Shown: positions 18,234 to 27,182 of the stretch, one piece after another
How positions within the stretch are numbered: position 1 is the stretch's first letter
Layout: each line of letters begins with the position of its first letter
Assembly (NCBI RefSeq): GCF_002224245.2
Contig: NZ_NKHK02000006.1
Coordinates: 62,001 to 126,000, forward strand
Length of the DNA: 64,000 nt
DNA from: Moraxella sp. VT-16-12
GTDB taxonomy: Bacteria > Pseudomonadota > Gammaproteobacteria > Pseudomonadales > Moraxellaceae
Direction: 5' to 3'
Program-made: the position numbers and the translations under genes
The notes under the pieces: generated by a model
Seen by the model: only the letters and a program-made list of their open reading frames with translations
What the model was told of the DNA's origin: nothing
Database searches by the model: none

Positions 18234-20018
18234 ATGAAACAATCTCATCATTATGGTGATTTTTCTTTTTTGGTGGATACACGTTGGTGTCTTGATGAGC
18301 TGTTAAAAGCAGGTATGATTGACCAAAAATCATACAATTTAGTCATGACCAGTCGTAAAGATGGTGGATTGCACCCCATACAAATACTGGCTCGTTTTCA
18401 CCTGATTAACCCAAATTCCCAACAAGTACTGACCCTAGATAGCCTAAATCTTTGGCTGTCAGCCACAGCAGGTATGCCATTTGTACGGATTGACCCCTTA
18501 AAGGTGGACGTGCCTGCCATCACCAGTATCATGTCTTATGAATATGCCAAAAATAACCATATTTTACCCCTAGAAGTCAGCCAAGATAAGGTGGTGATTG
18601 GTACAGACCAGCCATTTTTTACAGAATGGTATGACAATATCCGCCAAATCATTAAACCCAAAGAATTTAGCACCGTTTATCTCAATCCTGAACAAATTAA
18701 TCGCTATCGTACTGAATTTTATCAAGTAACACGTGCCATTGCGGGGGCGGATTTTGCTCAAAAAAGAGCGGCAGCAGACGTAACCAATGTAGAAGCCTTG
18801 CTACAACTTGGCGACAATAGCAAACCTGATGCTAATGACCAGCACATCGTTAAAGTTGTGGATTGGTTGTTACAGTATGCTTTTGAGCAAAGGGCAAGTG
18901 ATATTCATTTAGAGCCACGCCGTGAGATAGGTAAGGTCAGGTTTAGGATTGATGGTGTGCTTCATACCGTTTATGAGATGCCAAGTGCGATTTTGACGGC
19001 GGTAACTGCTCGTATTAAGATATTGGGGCGGTTAAATGTCGCTGAAAAACGTAAACCCCAAGATGGGCGACTAAAAACCCGCACGCACAAAGGCTTGGAG
19101 ACTGAACTGCGTTTATCCACCATGCCAACCGCCTTCGGTGAAAAACTGGTCATGCGTGTGTTTGACCCTGAGGTATTGGTGCGTAGCTTTGCCCAGCTTG
19201 GTTTGACAGGCAAACAGTTGGAAGTGTGGCATAATCTAACCGCTCACCCCAATGGCATCATTTTGGTTACAGGTCCGACAGGTAGCGGCAAAACCACAAC
19301 GCTGTATAGTACACTAAAACAGCTTGCTACTGATAAAGTGAACGTATGCACCATTGAAGACCCTATTGAGATGATTGAGCCATCGTTTAACCAAATGCAA
19401 ATCAATACCGCCATTGATTTACATTTTTCAGACGGTATTCGCTCACTCATGCGCCAAGACCCTGATATTATCATGGTGGGGGAGATTCGTGATGCAGAAA
19501 CGGCAGACATGGCGGTGCAAGCTAGCTTGACAGGGCATTTGGTGTTATCCACACTACACACCAATGACGCACCAAGCTCACTTACTCGTTTGCATGATTT
19601 AGGCGTGCAGCCTTTTTTGACATCTGCCACGATTTTGGGTGTGATGGCTCAGCGATTGGTGCGAACACTTTGCCCGCATTGTAAAGTTGCTGAATCTTTA
19701 ACTGAAAGCTCACCATTGGCAGACGAATGGCATGGATTGGTTGCCCCTTGGAATGCTCCTTTGCCGTCTAAAATCTACAAAGCCGTTGGCTGTGATGAAT
19801 GTAGAAACACAGGCTATAAAGGCAGAATTGGACTTTATGAAATCATGCCACTGTCTCATGAACTTAAAAAGATGGTTGCCAAAGATGCCAATCTGGATGA
19901 CTTAAAACGCCAAATGTACAGTGAAGGCGTGTTGCCACTTCGTATAGAAGGAGCAAAACGTGTCAGCGAAGGCATGACGACCTTAGAAGAAGTGCTTAGA
20001 GTTGTGCCACTGCATTAA
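18234..20018 (+). CDS. GspE/PulE/PilB family secretion or pilus assembly ATPase
   Basis: 594 residues. An N1 MshEN-type domain (about 1-160) is followed by the hexameric ATPase: HLEPRREIGKVRFRIDGVLH, Walker A GPTGSGKTTTLYS (about 346), Asp box IEDPIE, Walker B RQDPDIIMVGEIRD, and His box GHLVLSTLHTND. A zinc site of CPHC and CDEC sits near 480 and 523. Such ATPases power pseudopilus or pilus assembly. No gsp or pil partner genes adjoin it, so whether it serves type IV pili (PilB/PilF) or a type II system is open. Confidence 0.88.
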   Translation: MKQSHHYGDFSFLVDTRWCLDELLKAGMIDQKSYNLVMTSRKDGGLHPIQILARFHLINPNSQQVLTLDSLNLWLSATAGMPFVRIDPLKVDVPAITSIMSYEYAKNNHILPLEVSQDKVVIGTDQPFFTEWYDNIRQIIKPKEFSTVYLNPEQINRYRTEFYQVTRAIAGADFAQKRAAADVTNVEALLQLGDNSKPDANDQHIVKVVDWLLQYAFEQRASDIHLEPRREIGKVRFRIDGVLHTVYEMPSAILTAVTARIKILGRLNVAEKRKPQDGRLKTRTHKGLETELRLSTMPTAFGEKLVMRVFDPEVLVRSFAQLGLTGKQLEVWHNLTAHPNGIILVTGPTGSGKTTTLYSTLKQLATDKVNVCTIEDPIEMIEPSFNQMQINTAIDLHFSDGIRSLMRQDPDIIMVGEIRDAETADMAVQASLTGHLVLSTLHTNDAPSSLTRLHDLGVQPFLTSATILGVMAQRLVRTLCPHCKVAESLTESSPLADEWHGLVAPWNAPLPSKIYKAVGCDECRNTGYKGRIGLYEIMPLSHELKKMVAKDANLDDLKRQMYSEGVLPLRIEGAKRVSEGMTTLEEVLRVVPLH

Positions 20019-20023
20019 GCATA

Positions 20024-20047
20024 AAAAACACCCAATAGGGTGTTTTT
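20024..20047. terminator. bidirectional terminator between secretion ATPase and rlpA-like gene
   Basis: AAAAACACCC, loop AATA, GGGTGTTTTT: a perfect 10-bp stem between two converging genes. Confidence 0.85.
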
Positions 20048-20053
20048 GGATAA

Positions 20054-20422
20054 TTAGTTGTCGTTTTGTGCCAAATGAATGGTTTTGTCTTTTTCTACCT
20101 TTTTGACATCAACATCAACTAAACCTTGTGATAAGGGAGCAAGCTGAGAAAAACCTTTTTTGGTTAGGTCAATACGACCTGCTTTGCCAATGCGGTCGTT
20201 TACTTTGCAAACGATGGATTTGCCGTTTTTAGCATTGGTTACTTGAACATAAGTGCCAAGAGGGTATTGATTTGATGCACAAGTCATGCCTTGGTTGGTA
20301 AAGGTTTCACCAGTAGCGGTTTTGCGACCGTTAAATTTATCTGCATAATAACTGGCATGAGTGGCATGGGCTTGGCTAGCAAATAATGTGCCAATCAACA
20401 AAGATGAAGTAATTAAACGCAT
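20054..20422 (-). CDS. RlpA-like double-psi beta-barrel protein, exported
   Basis: 122 residues. A signal peptide ends SQAHA (about 20). The mature part is one RlpA/DPBB domain: ASYYADKFNGRKTATGE, YPLGTYVQVTNAKNGKSIVCKVNDRIG and GRIDLTKKGFSQLAPLSQGLVDVDV. The aspartate of VNDR matches the conserved catalytic residue of RlpA septal transglycosylases, but there is no SPOR domain and no lipobox, unlike E. coli RlpA. Probably a soluble periplasmic cell-wall protein. It stands alone; no clear ribosome-binding site. Confidence 0.85.
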   Translation of the reverse strand: MRLITSSLLIGTLFASQAHATHASYYADKFNGRKTATGETFTNQGMTCASNQYPLGTYVQVTNAKNGKSIVCKVNDRIGKAGRIDLTKKGFSQLAPLSQGLVDVDVKKVEKDKTIHLAQNDN

Positions 20423-20578
20423 AAATCTAAAATAATAAAAAATGAACGACCATTATAATAAAAAATGCTAAAGCGTATGTTAAGCATTTGCAATTTTTTG
20501 TTATTTTTACTATTCATTCTTATTATCATGATATATGTGGTAAATATATGAGCAAAAAATGGTGATTTTGACAGAGTG

Positions 20579-20587
20579 TGTTATAAT
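20579..20587 (+). promoter_or_regulatory. extended -10 element for rsmA-apaH operon
   Basis: TGTTATAAT: TG, one base, TATAAT. A TTGACA at 20568 lies only 8 bp upstream of the -10, too close to be its -35. The ATG is 26 bp downstream. Confidence 0.55.
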
Positions 20588-20612
20588 TCATCAAAATATT
20601 TTGGAATAATTT

Positions 20613-21461
20613 ATGAGCATTCGCACCCCAAAAGAACTAAATCACACTCCCAAAAAACGCTTTGGACAAAATTTTTTGCATGATACGGGCATCATTCGCC
20701 AAATCGTAGATGGTGTGCGTTTATCTCGTACGGATAATTTATTGGAAATTGGACCGGGTTTAGGGGCATTGACTGAACCTTTATTGGCAGAAGTAGACGG
20801 CATGACGGTCATTGAGTTGGACCGTGATTTGGCAAATGCCCTTAAAATCAATATCGGGGCAAACAGCCATGCTGATTTTACCATCATTAATGACAATGCC
20901 ATGGATATTGATTACCGACAGCTTGCCGAGCGTGTTGGTAAGGGGGCGTTTCGTGTGGTGGGAAATTTGCCTTATAACATCTCCACGCCGATTTTGTTTC
21001 GTCTTTTGCAATTTAGTGATGTGATTGTTGATATGCACTTTATGCTCCAAAAAGAAGTTGTGGACAGAATCACCGCCGAACCAAATACCAAAGCCTATGG
21101 GCGTTTATCCGTCATCATGCAGTATCATTGTATGGCGGACTATCTGCTGACTGTGCCAAATGGTGCGTTTAATCCGCCACCTAAGGTAACATCTGCGGTG
21201 TTTCGTTTAACCCCTTTTGCAGTAAAGCCATTGCAAGCCCAAGATGAAAAACTGTTTGAAACAGTGGTGCGTGAGACATTTAATCACAGACGTAAAACCT
21301 TGCGAGCCATTTTTAAAAGTGCAAGTGTGCTACCAAAACTCAGCGATGATGACTTTGCCAAAGCGGATATTAGCCCAACAGCACGTCCAGAGACATTAAG
21401 TGTGGCGGATTTTGTGCGCTTGTCTGATGTGGTTTTTGAAAAGTTATATAATATTGAATAA
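20613..21461 (+). CDS. rsmA: 16S rRNA (adenine1518-N6/adenine1519-N6)-dimethyltransferase
   Basis: 282 residues. KsgA/RsmA signatures are clear: [15 protein letters not shown] at the start, SAM motif [16 protein letters not shown] (about 43-58), the catalytic NLPYNIST (about 116) and a C-terminal helical domain with NHRRKTLR. It dimethylates two adjacent adenines in helix 45 of 16S rRNA. It heads a tight operon with apaH (4 bp), the NlpD-like gene and an exported protein. Confidence 0.98.
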   Translation: MSIRTPKELNHTPKKRFGQNFLHDTGIIRQIVDGVRLSRTDNLLEIGPGLGALTEPLLAEVDGMTVIELDRDLANALKINIGANSHADFTIINDNAMDIDYRQLAERVGKGAFRVVGNLPYNISTPILFRLLQFSDVIVDMHFMLQKEVVDRITAEPNTKAYGRLSVIMQYHCMADYLLTVPNGAFNPPPKVTSAVFRLTPFAVKPLQAQDEKLFETVVRETFNHRRKTLRAIFKSASVLPKLSDDDFAKADISPTARPETLSVADFVRLSDVVFEKLYNIE

Positions 21462-21465
21462 AAAC

Positions 21466-22308
21466 ATGAATAAAAAGACACAAAAAATCTATCGCCATCA
21501 ATATGTGATTGGGGATTTGCAAGGCTGTTTTGATGCGTTTAATCGCCTGCTTGTGGCATTGGATTTTGATGATAACCAAGATAAAATTTGGTTGTGTGGT
21601 GATGTGGTGGCTCGTGGTGAAGATTCGCTTGCCACATTACGTCAAGTCAAACGTTTGTCTGATAAAGGGGCTTTAACGACTGTATTGGGCAACCATGACA
21701 TCACGCTGATTGCCACATGGCGTGGTGTGCTGCCCATCAAGCCCAAAGACAAAACCGCTCCTATTTTTGATGCTGATGATTGTGATGAGCTGCTAAACTG
21801 GCTTCGCTGTCAGCCTTTGCTGGTTTATCCTGATGATAAAACGGTACTGACACACGCAGGCATACCGCCAAATTGGAAAGTAAAGCAGGCCAAAAGTTAT
21901 GCCAAAGAGTTGCAACTGGCATTGTCTGGTAAATTAGATGAGCTTGATGAGTTGCTACCAAATTTGTACAGCAAAGCAATAGAGCCATGGTCAGACACCC
22001 TAACAGGTCATGCTCGCCTAAGGGGGATTGCCAACTATCTGACACGCATGAGATTGTGCGACAAACATGGCACGCTTGAATTTTCATTTAAAGAAACCTT
22101 AGATGACAAGATGCCCAAAGGCTATCAGCCTTGGTTTTTTTGGCAAGTCAGTCGTAAACGCAAAATACTTTTTGGACATTGGGCAGGATTAAAGGCCCAA
22201 GTCGCCACAGACAAAGTGCAATCTTTGGATGCAGGGTGTGTGTGGGGTGGACAACTGTTGGCGTATCGGCTTGATGATGGAGCGATGATTAGTGTGGGGG
22301 CAATTTAG
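21466..22308 (+). CDS. apaH: symmetrical bis(5'-nucleosyl)-tetraphosphatase
   Basis: 280 residues from the ATG at 21466, which follows the rsmA stop by four bases and gives the usual ApaH length; a longer upstream frame would overlap rsmA. Metallophosphatase motifs are present: YVIGDLQGCFDAF (GDxxG), LCGDVVARGED (GDxxxRG), TVLGNHD and LTHAGIPP, then FGHWAG. It hydrolyses Ap4A to two ADP. Pairing with rsmA is common in gammaproteobacteria. Confidence 0.96.
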   Translation: MNKKTQKIYRHQYVIGDLQGCFDAFNRLLVALDFDDNQDKIWLCGDVVARGEDSLATLRQVKRLSDKGALTTVLGNHDITLIATWRGVLPIKPKDKTAPIFDADDCDELLNWLRCQPLLVYPDDKTVLTHAGIPPNWKVKQAKSYAKELQLALSGKLDELDELLPNLYSKAIEPWSDTLTGHARLRGIANYLTRMRLCDKHGTLEFSFKETLDDKMPKGYQPWFFWQVSRKRKILFGHWAGLKAQVATDKVQSLDAGCVWGGQLLAYRLDDGAMISVGAI

Positions 22309-22317
22309 GAGAACATC

Positions 22318-23124
22318 ATGAAATATCAGCGATTGTTGGCAGGCGTGGCGATGGCATTGCTCACAGCTTGTGCCACGCAACCTAGCTATCAAAAACCCAT
22401 TGTTGTTAAAAATTCACGGGGAGTGCCCAGTCATTATTTGGTACAACAAGGTGATACGGTTGGTAAGATTGCACAGCGATATGGGCTTAACTGGCGAGAA
22501 GTGGCAAGGATTAACCGTTTAGATGACAGCCATACCATCTATGCAGGGCAATGGCTCGTGCTTTGGCAAGGTAGCCAGCAGCGTGCAGTTCGTACTCCCA
22601 CCACCCAAGCACCAAGCGTCCCTGCCCCAAATCGGGTAATGATTGTTCAAGGTCAGGTTGCTAAAACTCAGCCCCAAAAACAAACCACCCAAAAGCCTCC
22701 CGCTCAAAACACGCTCACCAAAGCAAATATCATCAATGACACAGCAGGTTTTGTACATCCTGTAAACAAAAATGCGACCGTGGTACGTGAATTTGGGGCA
22801 ATGCGTCAGATTAATGGCTCAAATGTGCAGTCAGAAGGCGTGTGGTTTCGTGCCTCAGAAGGCGACCCTATCCATGCCAGTCGTGCAGGCACGGTGATTT
22901 ATGCAGATGTCAATAGTATCGCTGATGCGTCTATTGCCATTCGCCATGCTGATGGTTTTGTGAGTGAGTATCGTTTTATCAAAGATGCCACCATTAAAGC
23001 TGGTCAAAATGTTCAAGCAGGTCAGCGTATTGCCAGTATGAAAAGCACCAATGGCGTGGTGGTGATGGAGTTTCGTGTGGCAAAAAACAATATTTATATC
23101 AACCCATTAACTGTACTGCGATAA
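22318..23124 (+). CDS. NlpD/EnvC-type lipoprotein with LysM and degenerate M23 domain
   Basis: 268 residues. The lipobox is LLTAC (Cys about 19). One LysM domain (about 39-85, LVQQGDTVGKIAQRYGLNWREVARIN) is followed by a Pro/Gln-rich linker and an M23/LytM-like domain (about 145-268). The zinc-binding pattern is lost: where active LytM enzymes have HxxxD and HxH, this one has no histidine in the first site and MEFRV in place of LHFEI. This fits the NlpD/EnvC class, which activates amidases during cell division. Third gene of the rsmA operon. Confidence 0.85.
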   Translation: MKYQRLLAGVAMALLTACATQPSYQKPIVVKNSRGVPSHYLVQQGDTVGKIAQRYGLNWREVARINRLDDSHTIYAGQWLVLWQGSQQRAVRTPTTQAPSVPAPNRVMIVQGQVAKTQPQKQTTQKPPAQNTLTKANIINDTAGFVHPVNKNATVVREFGAMRQINGSNVQSEGVWFRASEGDPIHASRAGTVIYADVNSIADASIAIRHADGFVSEYRFIKDATIKAGQNVQAGQRIASMKSTNGVVVMEFRVAKNNIYINPLTVLR

Positions 23125-23134
23125 TTAGGTTTGT

Positions 23135-23674
23135 ATGAAAAATATCACAAAATCAGCATTGTTCATGATTGCTGTTATGACTTGCCAAGCGTACGCTCAA
23201 ACTGCTCACAAGCCTGATAAAAACAATATTGCTTTTGTCAAAGCGGTTGTTGGATTGATACAAGATGGCACGTTTATGAACTTAAAAACAGTGGCTCATG
23301 CCGTTGATGAGCCTGATTTGTATCATGATGTCATCTTTGATGATGATTTGATGAATATGTATCGTCCCAAGGACAAGAACAGTCCTTTTGAATATATCCG
23401 CCACCAAGTCATGCCAACTGCTGTGCAGACGGATTTTTCTCAGCTGACAGGGGTGGCAGAATTTGCTTTTAAACCCAGTCATTGTCCTAAGGCCACTGAT
23501 ATTGAGCAGGTAACGGGTGTTCAGGCACAAACAGTCCAACAGCCAACATCGCCTGACTTATGGACGGGGCAAGGTGGCAGTTATACGGTGCATTATTTTT
23601 ATCTGCCCAATGAGAAGACATTTTCGCTGATGGGCTGTCGTATCAATGCGTACGCAGATGGTAAACTGTCTTAA
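23135..23674 (+). CDS. exported protein of unknown function
   Basis: 179 residues, not recognised. A signal peptide ends CQAYAQT (about 21). The mature part is mixed and slightly acidic, with two cysteines far apart (SHCPKA and LMGCRIN) that could form a disulfide, and a C-terminal beta-looking stretch (GGSYTVHYFYLPNEKTFSLMGCRI). It begins 10 bp after the NlpD-like gene and is likely cotranscribed with the rsmA operon. A cell-envelope role is only a guess from position. Confidence 0.7.
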   Translation: MKNITKSALFMIAVMTCQAYAQTAHKPDKNNIAFVKAVVGLIQDGTFMNLKTVAHAVDEPDLYHDVIFDDDLMNMYRPKDKNSPFEYIRHQVMPTAVQTDFSQLTGVAEFAFKPSHCPKATDIEQVTGVQAQTVQQPTSPDLWTGQGGSYTVHYFYLPNEKTFSLMGCRINAYADGKLS

Positions 23675-23692
23675 ATAAAAATTATCTGTTTT

Positions 23693-24853
23693 TTACTTGA
23701 TAATCTGAGTAAATAACGCCAAGAGTTTCTTTGTTAATATGACGGTGTCTTGATGGCTGATGTTTAAAGCAGGTAGTAGGCGAACAACATTACCCCCTGT
23801 TAGGTTAATGAGCAGATGAAACTCATCACGAGCTATATCTACAATATGCGTGCAATCCACGTCATCAGGCAAACCAAACCCCATCATCATGCCACGCCCA
23901 CGAATGTCTATTTGTGGGAATGTTTCACGCACGCTTTGGCGGATAAATTCGCTTTCATGCACGGCATTAGTAAGTACGTCGTTAGTTAAATTGTCATACA
24001 CCGCACAGACGATACGAGAGCCAAATGGTGTGCCACCATAAGTTGAACCGTGTGAGCCAGCCCCAAACAAGTCTTTGGCACGTCCTGCTACCAGACACGC
24101 CCCCACAGGAAAGCCATTCCCCAAGCCTTTGGCGGTAGTGAGCACATCAGGCTTGATGGTGCTGTATTGGTAGGCAAAATATTTGCCTGTGCGTCCGTTG
24201 CCAGTTTGCACTTCATCAAGCATCAAAAGCCAGTCGTTTTCCTGACAAATGTGGTATAGCTTTTCTAGATAATCATCAGCAGGGGTGTGTAGACCACCTT
24301 CGCCTTGAATGGGTTCTACCAAAACAGCACAAATATCCTTATCGTCTGCTAAACTGGCCACTGCTTGAACATCATTAAATGGCACACGGATAAAATCATC
24401 ATCTAAGGTAAAAAACCCTGCCCGAGCCTTGGTATTGGCGGTGGCGGTTACGGTCAGTAGGGTGCGACCATGAAAAGCATTTTCCATGACGATGACTTTG
24501 GGGCGAGACTTGCCTTGCTGATGGGCGTATAAACGTGCAAGTTTTAAAGCACATTCATTGGCTTCTGCCCCAGAGTTGGCAAAAAATACTTTATCCATAC
24601 CTGCTTTTTGGCACAAGATTTTGCCTGCTTTTTCTTGCCAATCAATCTGATACAGATTGCTTGTGTGAATGAGTGTGTCAGCTTGTTCTTTGATGGCGGC
24701 ACTGATGGCAGGGTGGCAATGTCCAAGCCCACATACAGCAATGCCTGTCAATGCGTCCAGATATGCTGTGCCATCAGCGGTGTATAAATATGAGCCTTGC
24801 CCACGCACAAAACAAATGGGCTGACGGGCATAAGTTGGTATCAGATAAGACAT
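23693..24853 (-). CDS. argD: acetylornithine/succinyldiaminopimelate aminotransferase family
   Basis: 386 residues, class III PLP aminotransferase of the ArgD size. Landmarks are DALTGIAVCGLGHCHP, FFANSGAEANECALKLAR, MLDEVQTGNGRTGKYFAYQ and the PLP lysine in TTAKGLGNGFPVGA. ArgD makes N-acetylornithine in arginine synthesis and can also act as DapC in lysine synthesis. AGGA precedes the ATG. yacG is immediately upstream, read in the same direction and probably cotranscribed. Close paralogues exist (AstC, BioA), but length and motif spacing favour ArgD. Confidence 0.9.
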   Translation of the reverse strand: MSYLIPTYARQPICFVRGQGSYLYTADGTAYLDALTGIAVCGLGHCHPAISAAIKEQADTLIHTSNLYQIDWQEKAGKILCQKAGMDKVFFANSGAEANECALKLARLYAHQQGKSRPKVIVMENAFHGRTLLTVTATANTKARAGFFTLDDDFIRVPFNDVQAVASLADDKDICAVLVEPIQGEGGLHTPADDYLEKLYHICQENDWLLMLDEVQTGNGRTGKYFAYQYSTIKPDVLTTAKGLGNGFPVGACLVAGRAKDLFGAGSHGSTYGGTPFGSRIVCAVYDNLTNDVLTNAVHESEFIRQSVRETFPQIDIRGRGMMMGFGLPDDVDCTHIVDIARDEFHLLINLTGGNVVRLLPALNISHQDTVILTKKLLALFTQIIK

Positions 24854-24895
24854 GATAATTCCTGTTTTGTATTTGATAAGATGTTTTGTTGTTTG

Positions 24896-25087
24896 CTAAT
24901 CGCTCTTTAATTCATCACTAAATGGCGCATCATCAGCAGGCACACGGTAGCTTTCGTTTGCCCATACCCCAAGGTCAATCAGCTTGCACCTGTCGCTACA
25001 AAAAGGACGGTTGGGATTGTCTGCCCAAGTGGTGGGTTTTTGGCAACGGGGGCAAGGATAAGATAAAAAATGATTTGATGTTGTCAT
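24896..25087 (-). CDS. yacG: DNA gyrase inhibitor / zinc-binding protein YacG
   Basis: 63 residues. The four-cysteine zinc site is complete: CPRC (about 12-15) and FCSDRC (about 29-34), followed by the signature [15 protein letters not shown]. YacG binds GyrB and blocks DNA binding by gyrase in E. coli. It usually sits near coaE or zapD; here it precedes argD. An extended -10 TGCTATAAT lies 26 bp upstream. Confidence 0.95.
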   Translation of the reverse strand: MTTSNHFLSYPCPRCQKPTTWADNPNRPFCSDRCKLIDLGVWANESYRVPADDAPFSDELKSD

Positions 25088-25112
25088 GAGTGATTAACCA
25101 TTTTAAAAGTTC

Positions 25113-25121
25113 ATTATAGCA
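25113..25121 (-). promoter_or_regulatory. extended -10 element for yacG-argD
   Basis: Read leftward, TGCTATAAT: a full extended -10, 26 bp before the yacG start. No -35 match. Confidence 0.6.
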
Positions 25122-25228
25122 CAAATGGTTGGGTGTTAATGGCTTTGTGTGCAATGTGTAAAAATACAGTAGATTAAAAAATTGTTACAAATTATTAAGA
25201 AAGCTTGTTTAAAAAACAAAAATAACGC

Positions 25229-25257
25229 ATGACAGCAACAAAAAAGATGGCTATAAT
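25229..25257 (+). promoter_or_regulatory. promoter of DUF3360-type transporter gene
   Basis: ATGACA (25229-25234), 17 bp, TATAAT (25252-25257). Transcription would begin near 25264, leaving a leader of about 117 nt that contains three GGA motifs (25269, 25306, 25371), the last in the ribosome-binding site. Confidence 0.65.
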
Positions 25258-25380
25258 CTGCTGTTGCAGGAAATAATGATATTTTTTTGCAATAGGACTT
25301 CAAAATAAGCCTTTTGGTATCATGATTGTACAAAGACAGGGATTTTGAAGAGAGTTTATCATCACAATAGGAGATTGTTT

Positions 25381-26889
25381 GTGAGTGATAGTAGCGTAAG
25401 TACGGATTTGAGTGATGAACGAATCCGAGAAATAGAAAGCAAGACCTATCAGGAGTTACATAAACCATCATCAAGTTTTGCAACTCGTGATGAATACCTA
25501 AAACACGAATTGCAAATCATGAAGCCTAAGCGTTGGCAGGTGAATTTACCATTTCGTGATTATCGTTTTGAGTTTGAAGATGCCATTCCTGCAATGGCAG
25601 CCACCATTGGTAAAATCGTCATGGTTGGTGCGATGGCAGCGGCATTTGCAGCTCCCTTGGGTCTTGGTGAAGATTTTGTGCTACAAAACGTCCGCTATGA
25701 GATGCTTATAGCGGCTTTTTTGGTGCTGTTATTTTCAGGTCTTTTGTTGCCTACGTCTAACTTGCCTGGCACACATGGACCACTAATCCCACTGATTCCA
25801 TTGGTGGTGGCAGCAGGCGGACACCCCCTTGCCTTTGGTATTTTGATAGGGATATTTGGTGTCATCATGGCTTTACTAAAAGGTGGTAGTTTGATGTCTA
25901 AGCTCACCAGTAATGGTGTGGCAGGGGGGCTACTGCTCTATCTGGGCTTTGTGGGTACGATAGCTCAGGTCAAAAACATGATAGCATGGGCGGATAAAAT
26001 CGGTCTGCCACACATTGCTTTTATCATCATTTTGGCAACCATCATCATGTATGCTCTTTTAGAGCATTGGCAAAAACGTTGGCTGGCTGTACCAATTGGC
26101 TGTGCGTTGGCGGCGATTTTGGCGTTTGCCTTGGGAGCACCATTTGAATTTAAAACCCAGCCTGGTTTACCGCCACTTAGCCCAACATACTGGTGGGGGG
26201 AAGGCACAGGTTGGACAATTGGTTTGCCTGATTTAAAAGCGTTTATTGTGGTGTTTCCATTTGCGGTATTGGCGGTTGCCATGTGGCCACCAGATTTTCT
26301 AGGTCATAAGGTGTTCCAGCAAATCAGCTATCCTGAGCGTTCTGAGCGTACGCACATGAATATTGATGACACAACGGTGATTTGTTCTATTCGCCAAATT
26401 ATTGGTTCCGCGTTGGGTGGAGCAAACTTTACTTCATCATGGGGTACTTACATTGTGCCTGCTGCCATTGCCAAGCGTCCGATTCCTGCTGGTGCGATTT
26501 TGACAGCCATCTTTTGTATCGTGGCTGCCATTTGGGGTTATCCGATGGACTTGGCGGTGTGGCAACCTGTGCTTTCTACGGCTTTGATTGTTGCGGTATT
26601 TGTGCCACTACTAGAAGCAGGCATGGAGATGACTCGTAAGGGTAAAACCACCCAATCTGCTGCCATCGTGGTGTTTTCATCCGCATTGGTTAATCCTGTG
26701 TTTGGCTGGTCTTTGACCATGATGTTGGATAACTTGGGTCTGATTGGCGACAAAGAGCGTAGCCGTGATTTGGGCTTATCGGGCAGAGTGATTATTCCTG
26801 TGGTGGGTTTTGCAATTTTGTGCATTGCCATGGGTGCGGTGGGTATGTTCCCTGGTATCCCAGCATTTTTACCACAATTTAGAGTATAA
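25381..26889 (+). CDS. polytopic membrane protein, DUF3360-type permease
   Basis: 502 residues from a GTG at 25381 with AGGAG eight bases upstream; an upstream TTG frame lacks a site. A polar N-terminus (about 75 residues, RIREIESKTYQELHKPSSSF) precedes about twelve to thirteen hydrophobic segments. There are conserved-looking loops TSNLPGTHGPLIPLIPLV and WPPDFLGHKVFQQ. The general look is of the SulP/NCS2 permease fold with a TSNLPGTHG-type motif; I recall this as DUF3360. Substrate unknown. Single gene with its own promoter and terminator. Confidence 0.75.
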   Translation: MSDSSVSTDLSDERIREIESKTYQELHKPSSSFATRDEYLKHELQIMKPKRWQVNLPFRDYRFEFEDAIPAMAATIGKIVMVGAMAAAFAAPLGLGEDFVLQNVRYEMLIAAFLVLLFSGLLLPTSNLPGTHGPLIPLIPLVVAAGGHPLAFGILIGIFGVIMALLKGGSLMSKLTSNGVAGGLLLYLGFVGTIAQVKNMIAWADKIGLPHIAFIIILATIIMYALLEHWQKRWLAVPIGCALAAILAFALGAPFEFKTQPGLPPLSPTYWWGEGTGWTIGLPDLKAFIVVFPFAVLAVAMWPPDFLGHKVFQQISYPERSERTHMNIDDTTVICSIRQIIGSALGGANFTSSWGTYIVPAAIAKRPIPAGAILTAIFCIVAAIWGYPMDLAVWQPVLSTALIVAVFVPLLEAGMEMTRKGKTTQSAAIVVFSSALVNPVFGWSLTMMLDNLGLIGDKERSRDLGLSGRVIIPVVGFAILCIAMGAVGMFPGIPAFLPQFRV

Positions 26890-26896
26890 ACCAATA

Positions 26897-26923
26897 AAAA
26901 ACCGCTCAATTTGGGCGGTTTTT
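26897..26923 (+). terminator. terminator after DUF3360-type gene
   Basis: AAAAACCGC / GCGGTTTTT stem extended by two weaker pairs around an AATTT loop, 8 bp after the stop codon. Confidence 0.8.
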
Positions 26924-26951
26924 GTATGTACGGCATATTTACAAATAATGT

Positions 26952-26980
26952 TTGCAAAAATTTTAATCAATGATTATAAT
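26952..26980 (+). promoter_or_regulatory. promoter of ribbon-helix-helix gene and panD
   Basis: TTGCAA (26952-26957), 17 bp, TATAAT (26975-26980). The first ATG is 35 bp downstream. Confidence 0.7.
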
Positions 26981-27015
26981 AACCGCCCTAAATCAGCCAG
27001 TTTTGGAGTATCAAT

Positions 27016-27180
27016 ATGAGCGATGAGAAGACCACGTTTAATATGCGAGTGGATAAAAATTTGGTAGAGCAATTTAAAAAAGCTGCCAAAGAAAATAACC
27101 GTACTGCCAGTCAGCTTTTGCGTGATTGCATGATTGATTATGTCAAAAAAAATCGTCAAGCTGATATGTTTAAAAACTAG
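27016..27180 (+). CDS. small ribbon-helix-helix (CopG/Arc-type) protein
   Basis: 54 codons from an ATG with TTTTGGAG upstream. It has the RHH pattern: a short strand [11 protein letters not shown], helix [12 protein letters not shown], the turn RTASQLLRD and helix [11 protein letters not shown]. It closely resembles antitoxin or plasmid-type RHH DNA-binding proteins that recognise short palindromes. No toxin gene adjoins: panD starts only 2 bases after the stop, so the two are one transcript. It may regulate panD or itself; this is inference. DNA binding is likely, target unknown. Confidence 0.85.
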   Translation: MSDEKTTFNMRVDKNLVEQFKKAAKENNRTASQLLRDCMIDYVKKNRQADMFKN

Positions 27181-27182
27181 AT

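Noticed and set aside
20568..20587. TTGACA plus TATAAT as rsmA promoter
   Set aside because: The two hexamers are only 8 bp apart; the extended -10 alone is the better explanation.
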